64,000 bases of DNA, from assembly GCA_014655195.1 (NCBI GenBank), contig BNBH01000014.1, positions 62,001-126,000 of the forward strand, in the 5' to 3' direction. This DNA is from Streptomyces cellulosae. GTDB lineage: Bacteria; Actinomycetota; Actinomycetes; Streptomycetales; Streptomycetaceae. The notes under the pieces are model-generated. The model made no database searches, was not told the DNA's origin, and saw only the letters and a program-made list of their open reading frames with translations. Shown here piece by piece: positions 26,448 to 34,347 of this stretch. A program made the translations under genes and the position numbers. Numbering within the stretch: position 1 is the first letter of the stretch; each line of letters starts with the position of its first letter.

Positions 26448-27611
26448 TCAGTCCCGGGCCAGGCCCAGGCGGGCCCTCAGGCCCGTCGCCCTGTCGTCCG
26501 TCGCCACCGCCGCCGCGCCCGCCGTCACCGTCTCGTAGACCGACAGGATGTCCGCCCCCACCGTCGACCAGTCGAAGCGCCGTACATGCGCGCTCCCCCG
26601 CGCCCGGAGTTCCTCCCGGCGCTCCGGGTCGCCCAGCAGCCGCACCGCCGCGTCCGCGAGCGCGTCCGCGTCCTCGTTGGTGAAGAGCTCCCCCGCCGCC
26701 CCCTGATCCAGGACCTGGGCGAAGGCGTCCAAATCAGACGCCAGCACCGGCGCCCCCGCCGACATCGCCTCGACGAGGATGATCCCGAAGCTCTCCCCTC
26801 CCGTGTTCGGCGCCACGTACAGGTCCACGCTCCGCAGCAGCCGCGCCTTGTCCTCGTCGCTGATCATGCCGAGGAACTCGACGCGGGAGCGGAGTTCCCT
26901 CGGCAGGTCCTCCACGGCCTCCTTCTCGTCGCCGCGGCCCGCGACCAGCAGCCGCGTCTGCGGCCGGGCCGCGAGGATCTTCGGCAGGGCCCGCATGAGC
27001 ACCGGCAGCCCCTTGCGCGGCTCGTCGATGCGGCCGATGAAGCCGATGGTGTCGCCCTGCCACTCGGGCCTGGGCTCGGCCTTGGCGAAGAAGTCGACGT
27101 CGACGCCGTTGGGGATGACGACGGCGTCCCCGCCCAGGTGCTCCACCAGCGTGCGCCGGGCGTACTCGCTCACCGCGATCCGCGCGCTGATCTTCTCCAG
27201 GGCGGCCTGGAGGATGGCGTACGCGGCGATCATCGCCTTGGAGCGCGGGTTGGAGGTGTGGAAGGTCGCCACCAGCGGCCCCTGCGCCGCCCAGCAGGTC
27301 AGCAGGCCCAGCGACGGCGAGGACGGCTCGTGGATGTGCACCACGTCGAAGGAGCCGTCGTGCAGCCAGCGCCGTACCCGCGCGGCGGACAGGAACCCGA
27401 AGTTCAGCCGGGCCACCGAGCCGTTGTACGGCACCGGCACCGCGCGCCCCGCGGAGACGACGTACGGGGGCAGCGGGGTGTCGTCGTCGGCCGGGGCGAG
27501 GACGGACACCTCGTGCCCCTGGCGGATGAAGTACTCGGCCAGGTCGCGGATGTGGAACTGGACGCCGCCCGGCACGTCCCAGGAGTACGGGCAGACGATG
27601 CCGATCCTCAC
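26448..27611 (-). CDS. pimA: GT4-family glycosyltransferase, PimA-like phosphatidylinositol mannosyltransferase
   Basis: GT-B-fold family 4 glycosyltransferase of 387 residues. It begins RIGIVCPYSWDVPGGVQFHIRDLAEYF, the GDP-mannose/PI-binding glycine-rich start of PimA, and has the acceptor-side HIHEPSSPS, then GRIDEPRKGLPVL and the E-x7-E motif (GGESFGIILVEAMSAGAPVLAS). It would add the first mannose to phosphatidylinositol at the cytoplasmic face. The GTG at 27611 overlaps the acyltransferase stop as GTGA. Together with pgsA and the acyltransferase it reconstitutes the early PIM pathway. Confidence 0.9.
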   Translation of the reverse strand: MRIGIVCPYSWDVPGGVQFHIRDLAEYFIRQGHEVSVLAPADDDTPLPPYVVSAGRAVPVPYNGSVARLNFGFLSAARVRRWLHDGSFDVVHIHEPSSPSLGLLTCWAAQGPLVATFHTSNPRSKAMIAAYAILQAALEKISARIAVSEYARRTLVEHLGGDAVVIPNGVDVDFFAKAEPRPEWQGDTIGFIGRIDEPRKGLPVLMRALPKILAARPQTRLLVAGRGDEKEAVEDLPRELRSRVEFLGMISDEDKARLLRSVDLYVAPNTGGESFGIILVEAMSAGAPVLASDLDAFAQVLDQGAAGELFTNEDADALADAAVRLLGDPERREELRARGSAHVRRFDWSTVGADILSVYETVTAGAAAVATDDRATGLRARLGLARD

Positions 27612-28537
27612 GCCGTGCCCTCCCGGTCCCGCCCGGGGGCGCGCGCGGGGTCGAGGTCCTCGGTCCACAACCGCTGCAGCATGTGCCAGTCCTCCGGATG
27701 CTCGGCGATTCCCGTGGCGAAGGCGTCGGCCAGCGCCTGTGTCATCACAGACGTCTTCTCGGCGCGCGTACCTGACGCGGGAACCTCGACCGGGGGATGC
27801 ACGCGGCCCTGCATCACGGGCGGCTCGTCGTACCAGAGGGTCACGGGCAGCAGCCGCGCGCCGGTCTGCTGGGCCAGCAGGGCGGGCCCCGCGGGCATGC
27901 GGGCGGTGTGGCCGAAGAAGTCCACCTCGACACCCGAGGCGGACAGGTCGCGGTCGGCGACCAGACAGACCAGGCCGCCGTCGCGCAGCCGCCGGGCGAG
28001 CGTGCCGAAGGCGGAGCCGCCGCTGTGCGGGAGGACCTCCATGCCGAGGCCCTCGCGGTAGGCGACGAACCGGTCGTACAGCGTCTCCGGCTTCAGGCGC
28101 TCGGCGACGGTGGTGAACGGTATTCCGAGCTGGGTGGTGACCCAGGCGCCGGCGAGGTCCCAGTTGGCGAGGTGCGGCAGCGCAAGCACGACGCCCTTGC
28201 CTGCCTCCATGCCCTCGTTGAGGTGGTGCAGGTCCTTCGGCGAGAACGACTCGGCGATCCGCTCCGGGCTCCAGACGGGCAGCCGGAAGGACTCCATCCA
28301 GTACCGCAGGTACGACCGCATCCCCGCGCGGGACAGCTCCGCGAGCCGCTCGGGGGTCGCGTCGGGCACCACGCGCGCGTAGTTGCTCTCCAGCCGCCGC
28401 ACCCCCTTGCCGCGCTGCTTCCAGGCGGCGTCGGCGATGGTCCGGCCGAGGCGTCCGGCGACCGGCTCGGGCAGCTTCTTCACGGTGCCCCAGCCCGCGC
28501 CGTACAGGGCGTCGGTGAGCCTCTCCCCGGCGCTCAC
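27608..28537 (-). CDS. Phosphatidylinositol mannoside acyltransferase (PatA-like, HtrB/LpxL fold)
   Basis: 309-residue membrane-associated acyltransferase of the lauroyl/myristoyl transferase family. The catalytic HX4D motif is ALPHLANWDLAGAW; the later GGSAFGTLARRLRDGGLVCLVADRD and FFGHTARMPAGPALLA blocks also fit. In mycobacteria the equivalent PatA acylates the mannose of PIM. The GTG at 28537 overlaps the pgsA stop as GTGA, and its stop overlaps the mannosyltransferase start, so all three are coupled. Confidence 0.9.
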   Translation of the reverse strand: MSAGERLTDALYGAGWGTVKKLPEPVAGRLGRTIADAAWKQRGKGVRRLESNYARVVPDATPERLAELSRAGMRSYLRYWMESFRLPVWSPERIAESFSPKDLHHLNEGMEAGKGVVLALPHLANWDLAGAWVTTQLGIPFTTVAERLKPETLYDRFVAYREGLGMEVLPHSGGSAFGTLARRLRDGGLVCLVADRDLSASGVEVDFFGHTARMPAGPALLAQQTGARLLPVTLWYDEPPVMQGRVHPPVEVPASGTRAEKTSVMTQALADAFATGIAEHPEDWHMLQRLWTEDLDPARAPGRDREGTA

Positions 28538-29205
28538 TGGGCGGCCTCGCTCCCCTGCTGCGCCTGCTGCTCCGCGGCCTCCGCCTCGGCGGACTCGCGG
28601 CGCACGGTGACCACGCGCTGGACCAGCGTGACGAGGCTGCCGACGGCGACCGCCCACAGGGCGACCGGCAGCAGGTACTGGATGCCGGGCACGCCGAACG
28701 CGTGCATGCCCGCGAGCCCGGCCGCCACGAGGGAGATCACCAGCCGCTCGGCCCGCTCCACCAGCCCGTTGACGGCGACCGGAAGCCCGATCGACTCGCC
28801 GCGCGCCTTGGTGTACGACACCACCTGGCCGCTGGCGAGGCAGAAGATCGACACCGCGCACAGCACGTTGTCGTCGCCGGAGCCCGCGTACCAGAGGGCG
28901 AAGCCGCCGAAGACCGCGCCGTCGGCGACCCGGTCCAGGGTGGAGTCCAGGAAGGCGCCCCAGCGGCTGGAACGGCCCAGCTGCCGGGCCATGTTGCCGT
29001 CGACCAGGTCGGAGAACACGAACAGCGTGATCACGACCGTGCCCCAGAAGAACTCGCCGCGCGGATAGAACACCAGCGCGCCGGCCACCACGCCCGCGGT
29101 GCCGATGAGCGTGACCGTGTCCGGGCTGACCCCCCGCCGGATGAGAAACGCGGCGAACGGTGTGAGGACACGCGTGAAGAATGCACGCGCGTACTTGTTC
29201 AGCAT
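28534..29205 (-). CDS. pgsA: Phosphatidylinositol phosphate synthase (CDP-alcohol phosphatidyltransferase)
   Basis: Integral membrane enzyme of 223 residues transferring the phosphatidyl group from CDP-diacylglycerol, most likely to inositol phosphate given its PIM neighbours. The family signature D-x2-D-G-x2-A-R...G-x3-D-x3-D is present as DLVDGNMARQLGR followed by WGAFLDSTLDRVAD. About six helices are visible. The ATG at 29205 has GGGAAGG upstream. An Ala/Glu/Gln-rich tail ends the protein. First gene of the coupled PIM operon. Confidence 0.9.
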   Translation of the reverse strand: MLNKYARAFFTRVLTPFAAFLIRRGVSPDTVTLIGTAGVVAGALVFYPRGEFFWGTVVITLFVFSDLVDGNMARQLGRSSRWGAFLDSTLDRVADGAVFGGFALWYAGSGDDNVLCAVSIFCLASGQVVSYTKARGESIGLPVAVNGLVERAERLVISLVAAGLAGMHAFGVPGIQYLLPVALWAVAVGSLVTLVQRVVTVRRESAEAEAAEQQAQQGSEAAQ

Positions 29206-29517
29206 GGCCTTCCCGACGGTCGGTGTGGCCGTGCGGCCCCTGCTGGCCACCGGCGGGCCCATCGTAGTCACCGCGCGCGGGCGTGGCTGCGGGGCACCCG
29301 GACCGCCGCGCACGGGCCGCCGCGGCGCCACGCCGGGACCGGGGCCACGGCGGGGATCACGTCCTTCGTATGGACGCGCCGTGACGGGAGTGGAAAGCTC
29401 GAAGAACCGCGGGCGCCGCCGGAGCCGCACCGCAGGCGATGCCCCCGGACGGGGTCCGGGGAAGGCTTCCACGGGTCCGCGCCCACAGTGACCTCACCGT
29501 GCACGGGAGGCAGGATC
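29206..29517. other. Divergent intergenic region between pgsA and the EF-G paralogue
   Basis: About 310 bp that must hold promoters for both divergent units. No gene, repeat or clear promoter hexamers were recognised by eye apart from the GGGAGG ribosome binding site of the plus-strand gene. Confidence 0.4.
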
Positions 29518-31716
29518 ATGGGCGACAAGGCGCACACACACCCCGGGGCCGCCGGCAGGGCACAGGCGGCCGACCGCCCCACGTCCGTACGGAACGTGGT
29601 GCTGGTCGGCCACTCCGGATCGGGCAAGACGACTCTGGTGGAGGCCCTCGCGCTGACCGCGGGGGCGGTGAACCGGGCGGGCCGCGTGGAGGACGGCGGC
29701 ACCGTCTCCGACTACGACGAGATCGAGCACCGGCAGCAGCGTTCGGTGCAGCTCTCCCTGGTGCCGGCGGAATGGAACGGCATCAAGGTCAACCTTCTGG
29801 ACACCCCCGGCTACGCCGACTTCGTCGGGGAGCTCAGGGCCGGTCTGCGAGCGGCGGACGCGGCCCTTTTCGTCGTCTCGGCCGCGGACGGCGTGGACGG
29901 CTCGACCCGCATGGTGTGGGACGAGTGCGCGGCGGTCGGCATGCCCCGCGCCATCGTGATCACGCACCTGGAGGCGGCCCGCGCCGACTTCGAGGAGATG
30001 ACCCGGGTCTGCGCGCGGACCTTCGGCGGGGACGACCCGGACGCGGTGCTGCCGCTCTACCTGCCGCTGCGCGGCCCCGAGGGGCCGGACGGACACGCGC
30101 CGGTCACCGGTCTGATCGGGCTGCTGACACGCAAGCTGTTCGACTACTCCAGCGGCGAGCGCGTGGCCGACGAGCCGGTCGGGGACCAGGTGCCGCTGAT
30201 CGAGGAGGCACGCGGCCGGCTGATCGAGGGGATCATCTCCGAGAGCGAGGACGAGACCCTCATGGACCGCTACCTCGGCGGTGAGGACGTCGACGTCAAG
30301 ACGCTGATCGACGACGCGGAGCGCGCGGTGGCGCGGGGTGTCTTCTTCCCCGTCCTGGCCGCCGCGCCCGCCGCCCCCGGAGCCCGCCAGGGACTCGGCA
30401 CGGTGGAGCTGCTCGACCTGATCACGGGCGGCTTCCCGACCCCGCTGGAGCACGGCACCCCGCAGGTGACCACGCCCGACGGCAGGCCGCGCGAGCTGAC
30501 GCCGTGCGACCCGGACGCCCCGCTGGTCGCGGAGGTCGTGAAGACGTCCTCCGACCCCTACGTGGGTCGGCTGTCGCTGGTGCGGGTCTTCTCCGGGACG
30601 CTGCGCGCCGACCAGACCGTGCACGTCTCCGGGCACGGGATGACCGACCGGGGTCACGAGGACCACGACGTCGACGAGCGGGTCGGCGCGCTGTCCACGC
30701 CGTTCGGCAAGGTGCAGCGGCCCGTGTCGCACGTCATCGCGGGCGACCTGGCGTGCGTGGCGAAGCTGTCCCGCGCGGAGACCGGCGACACCCTGTCCTC
30801 GAAGGACGATCCGCTCCTCATGGAGCCGTGGGAGATGCCGGACCCGCTGCTGCCGCTGGCCATCGAGGCGCACAGCAAGGCCGACGAGGACAAACTGTCC
30901 CAGGGGCTGTCCCGCCTGGTGGCCGAGGACCCGACGATGCGGCTCGAACAGAACCAGGACACCCACCAGGTGGTGCTGTGGTGTCTCGGCGAGGCGCACG
31001 CCGACGTGGCGCTGGAGCGGCTGCGCAGCCGGTACGGCGTGCAGGTCGACGTGGTGCCGCACCGGGTGTCGCTGCGCGAGACGTTCGGTACCGAGGCGTC
31101 CGGGCGCGGACGGCACGTCAAACAGTCCGGCGGGCACGGGCAGTTCGCGATCTGCGAGATCGAGGTGGAGCCGCTGCCGAACGGCTCCGGCATCGAGTTC
31201 GTGGACAAGGTCGTCGGCGGCGCCGTGCCGCGGCAGTTCATCCCGTCGGTGGAGAAGGGCGTAAGGGCCCAGGCGCAGAAGGGAGTCGCGGCGGGGCATC
31301 CGCTCGTCGACGTACGGGTGACGCTGCTGGACGGCAAGGCGCACTCGGTGGACTCCTCGGACGCCGCGTTCCAGACGGCGGGCGCGCTGGCGCTGCGTGA
31401 GGCCGCGGCGGACACGAAGATCCATCTGCTGGAGCCGGTGGCCGAGGTGTCCGTGCTGGTCGGCGACGACTACGTGGGCGCCGTGATGAGCGATCTGTCC
31501 GGGCGCCGCGGCCGGGTGCTGGGCACCGAGCAGTCGCCCGGCGGGCGCACGCTGATCCGGGCGGAGGTGCCGGAGATCGAGATCGGCCGGTACGCGGTCG
31601 ACCTGCGGTCGCTGTCGCACGGCACCGCGCGCTTCAGCCGCCGCTACGTCCGCCACGAACCGATGCCGCCGCAGGTCGCGGAACGGGTCAAGAGGGAGGC
31701 GCACGCCGCCTCCTGA
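29518..31716 (+). CDS. Elongation factor G-like GTPase (EF-G2 type)
   Basis: 732-residue translational GTPase with the five-domain EF-G layout but distinct from canonical FusA. P-loop G1 is GHSGSGKTTL (31-40), G3 is DTPGYADF (95-102). The G4 position, normally NKxD, reads THLE (149-152). The C-terminal domain IV/V region has GHGQFAICEIEVEP and SDLSGRRGRVLGTEQ. Actinobacteria carry such EF-G2 paralogues; those tested in mycobacteria are reported not to replace EF-G. The ATG follows GGGAGG and the gene is monocistronic, closed by a hairpin. Function is inferred only at family level. Confidence 0.88.
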   Translation: MGDKAHTHPGAAGRAQAADRPTSVRNVVLVGHSGSGKTTLVEALALTAGAVNRAGRVEDGGTVSDYDEIEHRQQRSVQLSLVPAEWNGIKVNLLDTPGYADFVGELRAGLRAADAALFVVSAADGVDGSTRMVWDECAAVGMPRAIVITHLEAARADFEEMTRVCARTFGGDDPDAVLPLYLPLRGPEGPDGHAPVTGLIGLLTRKLFDYSSGERVADEPVGDQVPLIEEARGRLIEGIISESEDETLMDRYLGGEDVDVKTLIDDAERAVARGVFFPVLAAAPAAPGARQGLGTVELLDLITGGFPTPLEHGTPQVTTPDGRPRELTPCDPDAPLVAEVVKTSSDPYVGRLSLVRVFSGTLRADQTVHVSGHGMTDRGHEDHDVDERVGALSTPFGKVQRPVSHVIAGDLACVAKLSRAETGDTLSSKDDPLLMEPWEMPDPLLPLAIEAHSKADEDKLSQGLSRLVAEDPTMRLEQNQDTHQVVLWCLGEAHADVALERLRSRYGVQVDVVPHRVSLRETFGTEASGRGRHVKQSGGHGQFAICEIEVEPLPNGSGIEFVDKVVGGAVPRQFIPSVEKGVRAQAQKGVAAGHPLVDVRVTLLDGKAHSVDSSDAAFQTAGALALREAAADTKIHLLEPVAEVSVLVGDDYVGAVMSDLSGRRGRVLGTEQSPGGRTLIRAEVPEIEIGRYAVDLRSLSHGTARFSRRYVRHEPMPPQVAERVKREAHAAS

Positions 31717-31721
31717 CGCGC

Positions 31722-31754
31722 CGGGCGCCCGCCGGTCACTCCGGCGGGCGCCCG
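31722..31754 (+). terminator. Terminator after the EF-G2 gene
   Basis: CGGGCGCCCGCCGG and its perfect complement CCGGCGGGCGCCCG enclose loop TCACT, starting 6 bp after the stop codon. Confidence 0.8.
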
Positions 31755-31933
31755 TGTGCGCGGGCGCGCCTCCGCTTCACTCCCCGACGCCTCCCCCGTA
31801 CCGGAGAACGGCTTGGAACGACCCCCGGCGGACGGCGGTGGCTGCCTATACGCTGAACACCTGATCAACAGGTGTGCGCAGCACGGAAGTCGGGAAGGCC
31901 GCAAGACGACAGTCGCGGCGATCGGGGGCGGGA

Positions 31934-33589
31934 ATGACCGTTGAGAGCGGTTACGCGGAGTTCTTCGGTCCGCAGGTACCGCGCACGGGCGACGAGGGCC
32001 AGACGCCCACGTTCGCGCTGGCCTCGGCGGCGTACCGGGACAACGAGGCCGAGGAGATACTCAAGGCCAACAGCGAGTGGCACAAGTCGGAGGTGGGCAA
32101 GCCGCGGATCAAGCTGTTCCGGCCCAACCTGGGCGAGGCGTTCTCCCGGGCGATCATCGACCGGATGCTGGGCTCCGGCCGCGCCCCGCTCATCCAGTCC
32201 TTCGGCACCCAGCCCCAGGTGGTCGTGGAGCACGCGCTGGCGGCCCACCGCATCCGCCGCGAGCGCGACAACTGGCTGACCGCCGTGATGGTGCTGTGCG
32301 GGCTGCTGTTCCTGCCCGGCCTGCTCGTCTGGCTGCTGGTGTTCCAGATCCGCACGACCATGGCCAAGCGCGACGACAAGCGGGCCGGAGCGCTCGCCAC
32401 CGCCCTGCTGGTGGGCGTCGGCGCGCTCGCCGTGCTGTTCCTGCTGCGCATGCCGTTCACCGGGTTCTGGGCCTGGTACGCGCGCGCGGCGGTCGTGGCC
32501 CCGGTGCTGGGCTGGTTCTGGGCCAAGCAGATCTGCGAGCGCACGGCCCGCGACCTGCGGGAACGCTGGGACAGCCTGCTGTCCGGCAGCAGCATCGGCG
32601 CCAAGGTGCCCGAGGCGGTGCCGAGCAGCCCCGGCGAGACGGCGGCCGAGCAGCTGCGCCAGTCGCTTGCCCGGCTCAGCGCCGAGCAGCAGTCCAACTC
32701 CGTCTTCTACGCCGGCCCCAAGGGCATTCTCGGGATGGGCACCCGCTGGGGCAGCTGGCAGCTCGCCGAGGACCTGGTGCCCGCCGACCCCGGCCGGGAG
32801 ATCCACCCGTTCCGCAGCTGGGACGTCATCAAGGCCATCCACGACCGTTTGCGCATGCTGGAGCGCGGTCCGCTGAACACGGGCGGCTTCCCCAAGCCGT
32901 CGATACGCCACTGGATCGTCACCCCCGTCGGGGAGAACGCCACGGCGGTCACCCGGCCCGAGGGCACGGACGTCGAGGCGTACCAGGTGAAGCAGCACGC
33001 CGTGCAGGAGATCTGCAACAAGCAGCAGTTCGGCGCGGGCGACCGGCACTACCTGGGCGTGCAGTGGACCCTGTGGGACGGCCAGCTGGTGATCACGATG
33101 CTGATCACGGTGACCGTGCTGCACGAGACGCTGCGCATCGAGGTCACCGGACACGCCCTGGGCCCGGTGCACTCCCTGTTCACCACCAAGCCGGCGGCGA
33201 AGGAGAAGGAGGTCCAGAAGTCGATCAAGTTCTGGGAGACCCGGAAGATCAAGCTCCCGCTGGTCGACTCGGACGAGGTGGTACGCCTGGCCGCCCGCGC
33301 GCCCCTGACCAAGTACCCGCCGCTGCTGTACTGGCTGGGCGGCAAGCTGACCCTGCCCGAGCCGTTCGGGCTGCGGCACGCCTGGGCGGACAAGCCCTGG
33401 CGGCACCGGTTCATGGCGGACGACGCGCTGCGGGCGGCGACGCCGGTGCTGCGCGTGGTGCACTCCGCGGCGATCAAGGTGCTGGAGGAGAACGGCGTGG
33501 ACACCACGAAGTTCGGCTCCCGCTCGTCGTCCCTGTCCACGGCGGTCCAGGAGGCGACGCCGAGCAAGGCCGACCTGTACGACGCGTAG
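31934..33589 (+). CDS. Large conserved membrane protein of unknown function
   Basis: 551 residues. An N-terminal soluble part (1-112) is followed by membrane helices at about 114-138, 151-171 and 176-197, and a C-terminal soluble domain of about 350 residues. Nothing catalytic is recognised. Tryptophan/arginine patches (RSWDVIKAIHDRLRML, WRHRFMADDALR) and a short hydrophobic stretch near VITMLITVTVLHE are noticeable. I do not know the family. The ATG at 31934 gives the start MTVESGYAEF; the frame is open 60 bp further upstream. It stands alone between the EF-G2 terminator and the convergent HIT gene. Confidence 0.8.
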   Translation: MTVESGYAEFFGPQVPRTGDEGQTPTFALASAAYRDNEAEEILKANSEWHKSEVGKPRIKLFRPNLGEAFSRAIIDRMLGSGRAPLIQSFGTQPQVVVEHALAAHRIRRERDNWLTAVMVLCGLLFLPGLLVWLLVFQIRTTMAKRDDKRAGALATALLVGVGALAVLFLLRMPFTGFWAWYARAAVVAPVLGWFWAKQICERTARDLRERWDSLLSGSSIGAKVPEAVPSSPGETAAEQLRQSLARLSAEQQSNSVFYAGPKGILGMGTRWGSWQLAEDLVPADPGREIHPFRSWDVIKAIHDRLRMLERGPLNTGGFPKPSIRHWIVTPVGENATAVTRPEGTDVEAYQVKQHAVQEICNKQQFGAGDRHYLGVQWTLWDGQLVITMLITVTVLHETLRIEVTGHALGPVHSLFTTKPAAKEKEVQKSIKFWETRKIKLPLVDSDEVVRLAARAPLTKYPPLLYWLGGKLTLPEPFGLRHAWADKPWRHRFMADDALRAATPVLRVVHSAAIKVLEENGVDTTKFGSRSSSLSTAVQEATPSKADLYDA

Positions 33590-33647
33590 CCGGAAGGCGG
33601 GCGGGGTGCGCCGCTGCGGACCCCGCCTCTCCCCCGCGTCCAGGGCG

Positions 33648-34196
33648 TCAGGCCGCCGGCCAGGCCTCCGCGAGCATCTTGCGGGTGTCGGCCAGCAGTT
33701 GCGGCAGCACCTTGGTGTGGCCGATGACCGGCATGAAGTTGGTGTCGCCGCCCCAGCGCGGGACGACGTGCTGGTGGAGGTGGGCGGCGATGCCCGCGCC
33801 CGCGACCGTGCCCTGGTTCATGCCGATGTTGAAGCCGTGCGCGCCCGACGCCGTGCGCAGCGCCGTCATCGCCTGCTTGGTGAGCGCGGCGAGCTCCGCC
33901 GTCTCCTCGACGGTGAGCTCCGTGTAGTCGGCCACGTGCCGGTAGGGCACGGTCATCAGATGGCCGCCGGTGTACGGATACAGGTTGAGCACCGCGTACA
34001 CCAGCTCGCCGCGGCGCAGGATCAGCCCGTCCTCGTCGGACTCGGCCGGGAGGGAACAGAAGGGGCAGCCGTCGCCGGCACCGGGGCCGCTCGGCTTGTT
34101 CTCGCCCTGGATGTAGGCCATCCGGTGGGGCGTCCACAGACGCTGGAACGCGTCCTGCGTGCCCACTCCCAGCTGCTGCTCCGGCTCACTCGTCAT
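33648..34196 (-). CDS. HIT-domain nucleotide hydrolase/phosphorylase
   Basis: 182-residue histidine-triad protein. The triad is GIAAHLHQHVVPRW (H-x-H-x-H), preceded by the strand GFNIGMNQGTVAGAG. CPFC near residue 45, with later His residues, may form a structural zinc site. Its size and N-terminal extension fit the actinobacterial Ap4A phosphorylase-like HIT group known in mycobacteria, but the substrate is not provable here. It is downstream of thrS on the same strand, separated by a terminator; Ap4A made by synthetases such as ThrRS could be its substrate (inference). Confidence 0.88.
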   Translation of the reverse strand: MTSEPEQQLGVGTQDAFQRLWTPHRMAYIQGENKPSGPGAGDGCPFCSLPAESDEDGLILRRGELVYAVLNLYPYTGGHLMTVPYRHVADYTELTVEETAELAALTKQAMTALRTASGAHGFNIGMNQGTVAGAGIAAHLHQHVVPRWGGDTNFMPVIGHTKVLPQLLADTRKMLAEAWPAA

Positions 34197-34231
34197 GCGT
34201 GCAGCATATGGCGTGACCGCGGGGAGGCGGC

Positions 34232-34262
34232 AAAAAGGCCCCCGGGTCGTACCCAGGGGCCT
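34232..34262 (-). terminator. Rho-independent terminator for thrS
   Basis: On the minus strand AGGCCCCTGGGT, loop ACG, ACCCGGGGGCCT and then TTTTT: a 12-bp stem (one G-T pair) with a genuine U-tract, about 85 bp past the thrS stop and before the HIT gene. Confidence 0.85.
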
Positions 34263-34346
34263 CGAAGCCCCGCTGCGGCGGGGAGCACGGCACCTTGTGC
34301 TTGTGGGCCTTCCGCATCGGGCCATCCCCGCTGACGCGGGGAGTGG
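34261..34346. repeat. Two CRISPR-like (type I-E style) hairpin repeats
   Basis: Two 28-nt segments, 34261-34288 and 34319-34346, are 30 nt apart. Each contains CCCCGCTG-NN-GCGGGGAG; the second also has the flank GGGCCAT and reads ATCCCCGCTGACGCGGGGAG, close to the E. coli-type I-E repeat read on the opposite strand. The first ends GAGCAC as many actinobacterial I-E repeats do. No cas gene is in the window. The hairpins also sit directly behind thrS and may simply serve 3'-end formation. Confidence 0.35.
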
Positions 34347-34347
34347 A

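Noticed and set aside
34326..34346. A functional CRISPR array
   Set aside because: Only two imperfect repeats, a 30-nt interval shorter than usual, no leader and no cas genes; kept only as a low-confidence repeat and a finding.
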